Assembly: GCA_050304135.1 (NCBI GenBank)
Contig: JBNLDC010000009.1
Span: forward strand, 1 to 64,000
Source of the DNA: JAFGNB01 sp050304135
GTDB lineage: Bacteria; Fibrobacterota; Chitinivibrionia; Chitinivibrionales; Chitinispirillaceae
Length of the DNA: 64,000 nt
Direction: 5' to 3'
A program made the position numbers and the translations under genes. The notes below the pieces were generated by a model. It did not search any database. It had not been told where the DNA came from and saw only the letters and a list, made by a program, of their open reading frames with translations. Below are positions 16,957 to 24,390 of the stretch, one piece after another. How positions within the stretch are numbered: position 1 is the stretch's first letter; each line of letters opens with the position of its first letter.

Positions 16957-16998
16957 AAAAAAATACCCTCCGCTGGATTTCAAATCAGCAGAGGGTAT
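16957..16998 (-). terminator. Rho-independent terminator of the coiled-coil/L,D-transpeptidase unit
   Basis: ATACCCTC (16963-16970) pairs with GAGGGTAT (16991-16998), extended inward by GCTG/CAGC. On the minus strand the hairpin is followed by a run of T, 35 bases after the stop of the coiled-coil gene. Confidence 0.85.
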
Positions 16999-17033
16999 AA
17001 ACATTGTAGTACTTCACCCACATACAACTGTGG

Positions 17034-19643
17034 CTATATTGTCTCCTTCTGCTGCCTGAAAACCGCAAGTTTCGATTCCACCTCGCCGAGCAGAAACCGC
17101 AGCTCCGAGGTCTTTTCCACCGCCTGCTGAATCCGCTCCTCCTCGGAGGTGAGATTGGACATCGCCGCCTTGATATCCTCCATCAGAATCGTCAGACTGG
17201 TAATCCGGTTCTCGGCATCTTTGATCATCTGTTTTTCTCCGGCGAGTTCACGCATCCGTTTTTCGACCGAAAGCGCCGTTTTATTCATATCATCAACCTG
17301 ATTGCCGACCTTTTCAATCTCCTTGGCTCTGCTGTTAATCATTTCGATCTGTTGTGTTGAGCGGTCGATAATCTCGCTGAGTGTATCGATTTTCTTCTGG
17401 GTGGTATTGACCAGATCCCGTCCCTTGTCGATCGATTCAATCCTGATTTCCATATCGGCAACCACGGTATCGATATTGCCGATTCTCGTATCAATAAGTT
17501 CGATTTTATTGGTCCTCCGGCCGATCTGCTCCATCTCGGCACGCAGGTGTTCAAGAGTTTTTTCCACGGTACCGAGCTGATCTTCGGCTTGTCCTATTTC
17601 TCCACGGTAATTCTCGATTTTATCAATTGCCGCAGTGATCTTGTCCCTGACGTTCTCGAACCGGGCATGATGATCTCCCATGGTGGTATCCATCTCGTGC
17701 ACTTTTGACTGAAACTGGTCGATGTTGTTACCCGCCTGACCCACCAGTTCCTCGAGTTCCTTGCGCATCGAGACGATTTTGTTCTCTTCGCCCAGAAGCA
17801 CCTGTTTCTCTTCCGTCAAACGTGTCATCATGTTTTTCACTTCAAGTGACTGCACCGATATCGCCGAGAGCTGCTCCGTGACATCCTCGACCACCTTCTG
17901 CTCCTTGCTGAGACTCTGAATTTTCATATTGATGTCTCCAAGCAGATAATTGAGCTGATCGAGTCGCTTCTCTGTTTTGTCGATCATCGCCTTACGCTGG
18001 AGCTGCGATTCAATCCGTTCGTCAATCTCCGAAACCATATTCCCGAGATTACCGATCTTCTTCTCCACTTCGGCAAGAATAATGGCCTTTTCCTCCGTCT
18101 GACGGATCCGTTCACCGGTCGAATCGGAGATCAGTTTCAGTTCCTCGATTTTCGCGGCAACCGATTCCACCTCCTGCTCATTCTGACTGAGCTCTTTAAT
18201 CTTCCCCTCAAGTTCCGCGATTCGTTCAAAATACTGTTCAATGTTTTTATTACTGACGTTCATCGATTCACGGTGATCATGAAGCAGCTCTTCTTTTTTC
18301 ACCGTATCTTCTATAAGCAGCCGCAGATCACTGATCCGGGTTTCGAAGCCCTCAACCAGCTTCTCTTTCTCAACCGCGGTTTCGATACGTGAATCGATCT
18401 CGTCAATCTGTCCTTCAATTGAGGTGAGCCGGTTACTCATCTCATCAACCGTCTGCCACTCCTGAGTCACCTCTTCGATTTTTACCCTGATTTTATCAGC
18501 GGCCTTTTCATACTCAAGCACCTGATTACGGGTGTTTTCAATAAGCTGCTGATGTTTGGTGAGAGTATTGAGCACTGCATCGGTATTTTTCGCCACGGTG
18601 TGAATCTCATGCACCTTTTCACTGACCTGATCAATGTCCCGGCTGTACCGTTTGAAATCAACCAGTTTCGCATCAAAATTCGAATCAAGCTGCCGAATAT
18701 CCTCAATCTTTTTATTGATCTGATCTTTCAGCAGATCGAACCGGCGTATCTCGTCAATCGAATTCTGGCTCTGCTGCAGCATCATTTCGATACGCCCGAT
18801 ATTTTTTTCCGTTTTTTCCAGAGAGGCGAGTTTTCCCTGTACCTGTTTGAGGTCGGCATCGATCCGCCAGGTGAGCGAGTTGAGCCGTCCCGCCTCCTCG
18901 TTGGCTTTGTCGACAACCACCCGCTGATTCTCCAGCGATTTTATTTTCGACTTCACGTACTCCGACAGACTGTTGAGATTGTCAATGCGTTCCTTGATAA
19001 TACGGAAACGGTCCACTTCCCGGTCAAGCTCGGTCATTTTTTCCTTGAGGGTATCGGAGACCGCGACGGCACTCTCCATTTCCGTTCGGGTTTTTTCCAC
19101 CGACTCGTTGCAGGATGCAACCTTCGCATCCAGCTGCTCAACGGATTTGAGGGTCTTTTCCTGTCGCTCCTCGACATTTTTGATCAAAGCGAGTCCGTCG
19201 GTCACCGCCGCCGATCCGCCCGAAGAGAGTTTCTCCAGCAGCAGATCCACCTTTTTCCCCAGATCATCAATGAACTCTTCACCCCCGGAAATCCGCTCAA
19301 CCGTATCGGCAACCGTTTTCATGCGCGATTCAATGGAGAGCGTTTTATGCTGCACCGATTCGAGTCGGTCTGCATCACCGAGCGCCTTATCGATTCTGCC
19401 CTTCACCGAATCGAAATCCCGTTTCAGTTCACCCATGGAATTTCTGATCTCTTCAACCATCATACGGTCCGTCTGGACTTCACTGCGTTCCTTTTCCGCT
19501 GATGCGAGAAGTGAATGGAGATCAGCCTTTTCACTACGGGCACTCTTGATGATTTCCTGAATCTCGGTAATATGCTGCTCCAAAGCCTCTGCCAGTTCCT
19601 GCGGATTTTTGAAATCCTTCTTTTTCGAAAGTGCGAACATCAT
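17034..19643 (-). CDS. Giant coiled-coil protein
   Basis: 869 residues, almost entirely heptad-patterned helix rich in E, K, I and L, with irregularly repeated units such as (I/V)EKRxxxLxxLxxxIxxKI. There is no signal peptide or membrane helix, so it should be cytoplasmic. GAGGAG precedes the tandem ATG-ATG start, which overlaps the stop of the upstream L,D-transpeptidase gene (ATGA type), indicating translational coupling. Long unbroken coiled coils of this sort build scaffolds or intermediate-filament-like structures (crescentin, FilP, SMC-like rods), but no ATPase head is present. Coupling to a cell-wall enzyme with a cytoplasmic N-terminal segment suggests a scaffold for wall synthesis; this is inference. 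Confidence 0.85.
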   Translation of the reverse strand: MMFALSKKKDFKNPQELAEALEQHITEIQEIIKSARSEKADLHSLLASAEKERSEVQTDRMMVEEIRNSMGELKRDFDSVKGRIDKALGDADRLESVQHKTLSIESRMKTVADTVERISGGEEFIDDLGKKVDLLLEKLSSGGSAAVTDGLALIKNVEERQEKTLKSVEQLDAKVASCNESVEKTRTEMESAVAVSDTLKEKMTELDREVDRFRIIKERIDNLNSLSEYVKSKIKSLENQRVVVDKANEEAGRLNSLTWRIDADLKQVQGKLASLEKTEKNIGRIEMMLQQSQNSIDEIRRFDLLKDQINKKIEDIRQLDSNFDAKLVDFKRYSRDIDQVSEKVHEIHTVAKNTDAVLNTLTKHQQLIENTRNQVLEYEKAADKIRVKIEEVTQEWQTVDEMSNRLTSIEGQIDEIDSRIETAVEKEKLVEGFETRISDLRLLIEDTVKKEELLHDHRESMNVSNKNIEQYFERIAELEGKIKELSQNEQEVESVAAKIEELKLISDSTGERIRQTEEKAIILAEVEKKIGNLGNMVSEIDERIESQLQRKAMIDKTEKRLDQLNYLLGDINMKIQSLSKEQKVVEDVTEQLSAISVQSLEVKNMMTRLTEEKQVLLGEENKIVSMRKELEELVGQAGNNIDQFQSKVHEMDTTMGDHHARFENVRDKITAAIDKIENYRGEIGQAEDQLGTVEKTLEHLRAEMEQIGRRTNKIELIDTRIGNIDTVVADMEIRIESIDKGRDLVNTTQKKIDTLSEIIDRSTQQIEMINSRAKEIEKVGNQVDDMNKTALSVEKRMRELAGEKQMIKDAENRITSLTILMEDIKAAMSNLTSEEERIQQAVEKTSELRFLLGEVESKLAVFRQQKETI

Positions 19644-20968
19644 AAGAGAAGCTCCTCTTTAGGACATGTCGATTCTCCGGTAATCTTCCAGATATCGTTT
19701 ACTTTTTCAAGATTGAGTTTCTTGCCGTTCTCAATATTGTTGAGATTCGTGGTATACCGTTGCAGAAATTTCACAATAGCTGAATAATCATCCTCATCCG
19801 TTACCACCAGCTTGTCGATCGTTATCGCAATAGTATCATATAAACTGAATGTCCGCAACTTCCGCTGCTTCCATTGCGGCCAGTCCTGACCCTGCCCTCT
19901 GAATTGCAGTGTATCATAACACATCTCGTATTCATCAATCTGTTTATTCTCCCACGCCGTTTTCCATTTCTGAACAAATTCACTGAACCGGGAGAGTTTC
20001 CGTTCATGCTCATGAAGAATCGCCGACCGTTTTTCCGTAATGCTCAGGAAATTCGGTACTGCAACCGGATCGGTCAGGGTTTCATTGTACACGATAGTTA
20101 CTGGGGTCCCGATACCCCATTTGAGCAGACCGGAGAGTTCCTTCAGATCGATGTTGTTCATTTCAAGACACCCCTTGGTATCAACCGGCACGCTGTCGGG
20201 GTCGGTTCCGTGAATCCAGATTCCCTGCCCGGTTCTTCCTTCACGATGATCCTGCTCATTCGGATAATCGAGAACATACGCCAGCGGACCGTAAATAATG
20301 TTCAGTTCACTGCGCTCTTTCCGTCCGACGATAAAATAAGAACCTTCGGGAGTTCGCTTGTCTCCTGCAGTCTCTTTTCTCCCCTCCTGAGATCCAATGG
20401 CGATATCATACTCTTTTACCACCCGCCACTGCTGGTCCTGCTTTTGCAGAACATAGAGTGATTTGGTCGCCTTGTTCGCAACTATCGAAAAAAACGCGCC
20501 GGTATCCTGCGCAATCCGAAGCCGGTATTTCTTCACCACCGGTTTTTTAATCAGTGGAACCGTATCAACCGGTTGCACAACCGTATCAGCTGAAACAGTT
20601 GCGGTATCCGATGTATTCTTGACAACGTTACTTTTATTTGTGTCGGGAACCACCGGTTTGACCAGATCCATCGGCTTTTTTACCGGTGTGCGCACAGGGA
20701 TCTTTACTCTGGTACGTGCCTGCGGTTTGGGATTTCTGTAAAATGAGAAATAGACACCGATGCCGGTAGTACCTGCAACAATGAGTATGGCAATCACTGC
20801 AATGACGACACTTCGTCTTCCTCTGCCGCCTTTGTTTCCCGCTTCGGACGCTTTTCCGGAAGTCGGTTCATAGGCACGTGCGATCTCAATGGCATTTTTC
20901 CAGGTACGCAGCGTAAACTGAATATTTTTGAGAAAAAAAAGTATTGCGTTTTTTTCCTTTTCAAACAT
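19640..20968 (-). CDS. Membrane-anchored L,D-transpeptidase (YkuD domain)
   Basis: 442 residues: a basic cytoplasmic N-terminus (1-52), one membrane helix (about 53-73), a long Pro/Val/Thr-rich periplasmic linker (80-145), then a YkuD domain with the catalytic signature GIWIHGTDPDSV..DTKGCLEM (His253, Cys267). Such enzymes make 3-3 cross-links in peptidoglycan or attach proteins to it. The C-terminal ~120 residues (KRSAILHEHERKLSRFSEF onward) resemble the SnoaL/NTF2-like tail found on some periplasmic YkuD proteins. The gene overlaps the giant coiled-coil gene by four bases. A weak ribosome binding site precedes the ATG at 20968. Confidence 0.9.
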   Translation of the reverse strand: MFEKEKNAILFFLKNIQFTLRTWKNAIEIARAYEPTSGKASEAGNKGGRGRRSVVIAVIAILIVAGTTGIGVYFSFYRNPKPQARTRVKIPVRTPVKKPMDLVKPVVPDTNKSNVVKNTSDTATVSADTVVQPVDTVPLIKKPVVKKYRLRIAQDTGAFFSIVANKATKSLYVLQKQDQQWRVVKEYDIAIGSQEGRKETAGDKRTPEGSYFIVGRKERSELNIIYGPLAYVLDYPNEQDHREGRTGQGIWIHGTDPDSVPVDTKGCLEMNNIDLKELSGLLKWGIGTPVTIVYNETLTDPVAVPNFLSITEKRSAILHEHERKLSRFSEFVQKWKTAWENKQIDEYEMCYDTLQFRGQGQDWPQWKQRKLRTFSLYDTIAITIDKLVVTDEDDYSAIVKFLQRYTTNLNNIENGKKLNLEKVNDIWKITGESTCPKEELLL

Positions 20969-21474
20969 ATGACCGAAGTATTCCAGAAAGAGTAGTACGT
21001 TAAACGGTTATAAAAACAGGTACAAAAGAGAGACGAGGAAGCATCGCAACACTCCTCACATCCGCAATCATACAAGGTCTTCACGGCTGTGGAAAACAGT
21101 TTCCGATCGGATTATCTTTTCAGATATACCTCTTTGTTGTCGCATCGGTTCGATTTTGCAATCGAAGATCCTTCAGAGGTTGCCGCGTGCAACAGATCCG
21201 AAGATACTTGTAATATAATTACATTAAAAAAGTAAAAAATCAATAACTTGTCGATTTATACAATATATTATTCTACATACGGTTTTTCGGTATCAGGGAC
21301 CATCCTTGATCACTTTTTCCGACTAAATACAACTACAGAAGGCAGGTTAAATTACAATTCGAACCTTTTTAACGAAATAGTATACAAACCTGTTAATGAT
21401 TGCCTTGATTAAAAATTCCACAAATAATTCCGTCTTCTTTTTCATGTTTAGCCAAAAAGATAAGGTTGTACCAT
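20969..21474. promoter_or_regulatory. Divergent intergenic region
   Basis: About 500 bases between the divergently transcribed L,D-transpeptidase and pentapeptide-repeat genes, becoming very AT-rich from 21200. A nearly palindromic TAATATAATTACATTA lies near 21212. I see no coding frame with a ribosome binding site and no clear promoter hexamers; both promoters should be here. Confidence 0.4.
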
Positions 21475-22188
21475 ATGTTGTACCGATTATGTCTACTGCC
21501 GATTTTTGTATTTTTCGCGCTTGATTCATCTATCCATGCTGACTCAGACAGTCTTTCTATCTTTCTCTGCACCGGGGGTTCCACTCGATCAACCAGAGAA
21601 GAACATTCCGGAACACCCCAGCCAAAACTCGTGTACGGGTATATCAATGGAAAAAAAACCTCCTGCATGACGGAATATGAACTTCGGGTAGCCTGGGCAA
21701 ACGCTCGTCTCGCCCGTGAAAAGGAAAAGGCGGCAAAAAAACGGAGGTGGGATGCCGTCTACCATGGAGAAAAAAATCTTGCTTATGCCGACCTGCGGGG
21801 ATTTGATCTCAAGGATATCGACCTTTCCGGTGCAGATTTGACCAAGGCGCATCTCGAATCAGCTGACTTGCGCGGAGCCAATCTGAAAAACGCCAGCCTC
21901 TCAGGAGCCAATCTGGAAAACGCATACTGTAAAAATGCTGATTTTTCCGGTGCAGATCTCTCTACCGCCAATCTCCGCGGTGCTTTTTTTCACCATGCGA
22001 ATCTTAGTACGGCAAAGGGTCTTACCATGGAAAACCTCCCGGCTGTTGCCACACTCTATAAGGCACGCTTGGAAGATCAACTTCTGAAAATGATACAGGA
22101 AACCTGTTCCGATAAACTGAAAAATCCCCAAAACAAGTGGAATCGGGTCATTTATCCGACACCTGGTGGTACGGCTTCCTCTAAATAG
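21475..22188 (+). CDS. Exported pentapeptide-repeat protein
   Basis: The ATG at 21475 has AAGG about nine bases upstream. Residues 1-22 form a signal peptide (MLYRLCLLPIFVFFALDSSI). After a charged region, residues about 100-185 hold pentapeptide repeats of the A(D/N)LxxA type (GADLTKAHLESADLRGANLK), enough for roughly four turns of the right-handed beta-helix. The family has varied roles (structural, gyrase-protecting, unknown); the signal peptide here points to the periplasm or outer surface. The TAG stop is formed at the edge of the repeat element that starts at 22187: the coding sequence gives AAA-T and the element gives AG. Confidence 0.85.
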   Translation: MLYRLCLLPIFVFFALDSSIHADSDSLSIFLCTGGSTRSTREEHSGTPQPKLVYGYINGKKTSCMTEYELRVAWANARLAREKEKAAKKRRWDAVYHGEKNLAYADLRGFDLKDIDLSGADLTKAHLESADLRGANLKNASLSGANLENAYCKNADFSGADLSTANLRGAFFHHANLSTAKGLTMENLPAVATLYKARLEDQLLKMIQETCSDKLKNPQNKWNRVIYPTPGGTASSK

Positions 22189-22329
22189 TTCCTGTTCACA
22201 ATAGGGGAACTCCGTCATACCCGAGTTGTTTTATCGGGTATCCATCTTCGAAAAAAGCGGAAAGACTGGATTCCCGACTCCGCGGGAATGACATTCATCA
22301 TGTAAAATGTCAATCCTGAACAGGAAACT
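22187..22329. mobile_element. Short inverted-repeat element (stop-codon element, copy 2)
   Basis: 143 bases beginning AGTTCCTGTTCACAATA and ending, read in reverse complement, AGTTTCCTGTTCAGGATT. AAAT flanks it on both sides (22183-22186 and 22330-22333), as a target duplication would. Removing the element and one AAAT restores TCT-AAA-TAG. The interior contains GGATTCCCGACTCCGCGGGAATGAC-like palindromic sequence of a type widely dispersed in bacterial genomes. No coding capacity. Confidence 0.7.
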
Positions 22330-22355
22330 AAATAGTTTAATCTGTTTTTCTTATA

Positions 22356-22386
22356 AAAAAAGGCATTCGGAAAGAATGCCTTTTTT
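22356..22386. terminator. Bidirectional terminator beside tRNA-Phe
   Basis: AAAAAAGGCATTC (22356-22368) pairs perfectly with GAATGCCTTTTTT (22374-22386) around GGAAA. It lies two bases past the 3' end of the minus-strand tRNA-Phe and can also stop plus-strand transcription from the pentapeptide gene. Confidence 0.92.
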
Positions 22387-22388
22387 AA

Positions 22389-22464
22389 TGGTGCCGCCTC
22401 GCAGAATCGAACTGCGGACACAGGGATTTTCAGTCCCTTGCTCTACCGACTGAGCTAAAGCGGC
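22389..22464 (-). tRNA. tRNA-Phe (GAA)
   Basis: The minus strand folds as a cloverleaf: acceptor GCCGCTT/AGGCGGC, D-arm GCTC..GAGC, anticodon stem AGGGA/TCCCT with loop CTGAAAA (anticodon GAA), T-arm CGCAG TTCGATT CTGCG. CCA is encoded. 76 bases. Confidence 0.97.
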
Positions 22465-22513
22465 ACACAAATTTTTTCAAAGTTATTAAAAATATAACCT
22501 TGGGACAGGAAGT

Positions 22514-22927
22514 TCAAGCTCCTTTTACTCTTTTTATGACATCTTTGTCTATTTTAAACGTAGTCTGCTGTCCAAAATACGTCGTGAATTCCATGATATC
22601 ATGAAAGTGATCTATGGAATCTTCCGGCTGTCTGCTCATGACGCCCAGCCCGATCAGATTATACACAATGTTTCCCAGATCATCACTTCGTTCTATTCCC
22701 CAGTACTGCAGAACCGTTTTCGCGATTGGCCCAAACTGTTTCTGAGCAAAGAGCAACAGTCCCTTCGTGAGTTCCTGACCCGAAACATGCCGTTTTTCAC
22801 CAAGACTGGTAAGATAGAATTCCATACCATTGAGAACAAATTCATAACCACCCAGGCGATAGCGCGTATCGTTGCCGTTTTGGATGAGTTCCGACTGAAT
22901 CCGCTCGAGTAGTTCCTGTGTAGCCAT
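22514..22927 (-). CDS. Minf_1886 family protein
   Basis: 137 residues. The core RHVSGQELTKGLLLFAQKQF, GPIAKTVLQYWGI and DDLGNIVYNLIGLGVMSRQPEDS is diagnostic of the Minf_1886 family, a conserved group of small cytoplasmic proteins of unknown function found in many phyla. Length is typical. It lies 31 bases upstream of the M23 peptidase gene on the same strand, and the tRNA-Phe gene follows on the same strand. Nothing here suggests a substrate. Confidence 0.85.
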   Translation of the reverse strand: MATQELLERIQSELIQNGNDTRYRLGGYEFVLNGMEFYLTSLGEKRHVSGQELTKGLLLFAQKQFGPIAKTVLQYWGIERSDDLGNIVYNLIGLGVMSRQPEDSIDHFHDIMEFTTYFGQQTTFKIDKDVIKRVKGA

Positions 22928-22958
22928 AGTATTCCTGATTGTATCCGTTTCGCCGGAT

Positions 22959-24383
22959 TTAATTATCGCGGTTGTGTTGATACGGTTTTTTCATCACGAT
23001 CTCCTGTGGATTTTCGGGATCCGGAAGCGTGATATCAACCAGAAAGCAACCTGATCGTCCATTGAATCGCTTTTCAAAAAGAGCCCGATAGCGCTGTTTT
23101 ACAGCAGCGAATTCCATTTTTTGATCATCCGGAACACTCCGAGAGGGTGGTGAAGAGAAGGTCATCGGATTGACGAATCTGCCGTTTTTCTTCATACGGT
23201 AATCCAGATGCGGCCCGGTCGCCAGACCGGTAGCTCCAACGGTTCCGATACCATCACCCTGCCGTACATAGCGACCAATTCGTATCCCTTTTGCGAAATG
23301 CTGCAGATGACCGTAATATGTCTGATATATACCACCGTGGGAAAGAATCACCATATTGCCGTAACCACCTTTTCTCCCGGCAAACTGCACCTTGCCGTCG
23401 GCTGCAGCGTGGACAGGGGTGCCGTAGGGCGCGGCATAGTCAACCCCGAGATGCGGCCTGACGATCCCCAAAATCGGATGTTTTCTCCGGTAAGTAAATT
23501 TAGACGAGATCCGGGAAAAACGCAACGGAGCTTTGAGAAACTGTTTCTGCAGTGCTTTTCCATTCTCATCGAAATAGTGCATATTCCCGGCAGTATCACG
23601 AAGTCCGAAAGCATAAAACTGCTTCTGATTACTCAGGGTATATTTTGCGGCCCGAATTGCACCGTACCCGCACAATTTTCCGTTAATTACCTCCCGTTCA
23701 AAAAGAACCTGAAACGTATCGCCTTTCCGGGGATCGATAAAAAAATTGATATCCCATGCGAAGATATCGGCAATACCGGCAGTAATGACATCACTGACAC
23801 CCTGCAGATACATTGCCTCTGAAAGCGATGTTTCCAGGCTCCCGTTAAGAAGGTAGGTATACCCGGTAACCGGAAGCTTCTCCCTGCGCGCGACAATAAC
23901 GCTGTCACGATTGATAACCGCATATTTATTGAGTGAACCCCGGTAAAAATCTATTGACGAAAAGGTACTGTCCCGGTTTCTTTTCAGTACAATTGAATCA
24001 CCTGGAAACAGCGTGGTGGCATCGAATTTTTTGAATGCCTGAATAATAAGAGAACTCTCATCACCCTTTAAATCAAACCCGGAAAGGATGCCGAAAAACG
24101 AATCGCCCGACTTAACCACATGGGTACCGGTAATTTTTTCTGAGGGGGACTGTAGATGGTGGGGGACTTGAACTTTCGAAAGAGGAAGCTCGGGCAATAC
24201 CATTGCAAGTTGAATAGTGCCGGATTCAGAGGTGGACTCAGTGGCTGCGGGTCTGAAAAACTGTTTTCCGATGAAAAAGATGACCATACACCCTCCCAGT
24301 AAACGGATAAGCGGGAAACCCCGCTTATTCCGTTTCAGGCTGGTGTTTTTTTCCGGTTTGAACCTGTTTCCTGAAAGCGCCAT
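22959..24383 (-). CDS. Membrane-anchored M23 metallopeptidase
   Basis: 474 residues with an N-terminal membrane anchor (about 24-42), a LysM-like or OapA-like segment near 88-135 (THVVKSGDSFFGILSGF), a middle domain and a C-terminal M23/LytM domain. Zinc-site residues are visible as HLGVD (His311, Asp315) and PHLDY (His392), but the usual second His of the HxH motif is Asp394. PHLDY(R) occurs in a subgroup of M23 proteins, so this is probably not a mutation, although the ligand set is unusual. Expected to cut peptidoglycan cross-links or to activate amidases. The next gene upstream (STAS-PEGA) ends seven bases away, so the two are likely co-transcribed. Confidence 0.9.
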   Translation of the reverse strand: MALSGNRFKPEKNTSLKRNKRGFPLIRLLGGCMVIFFIGKQFFRPAATESTSESGTIQLAMVLPELPLSKVQVPHHLQSPSEKITGTHVVKSGDSFFGILSGFDLKGDESSLIIQAFKKFDATTLFPGDSIVLKRNRDSTFSSIDFYRGSLNKYAVINRDSVIVARREKLPVTGYTYLLNGSLETSLSEAMYLQGVSDVITAGIADIFAWDINFFIDPRKGDTFQVLFEREVINGKLCGYGAIRAAKYTLSNQKQFYAFGLRDTAGNMHYFDENGKALQKQFLKAPLRFSRISSKFTYRRKHPILGIVRPHLGVDYAAPYGTPVHAAADGKVQFAGRKGGYGNMVILSHGGIYQTYYGHLQHFAKGIRIGRYVRQGDGIGTVGATGLATGPHLDYRMKKNGRFVNPMTFSSPPSRSVPDDQKMEFAAVKQRYRALFEKRFNGRSGCFLVDITLPDPENPQEIVMKKPYQHNRDN

Positions 24384-24390
24384 TGAATAC

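Noticed and set aside
18552..19502. A 316-codon plus-strand frame opposite the coiled-coil gene
   Set aside because: It is the mirror of heptad-repeat codons, giving Phe/Leu/His-rich nonsense; the coiled-coil frame is coupled to a real gene.
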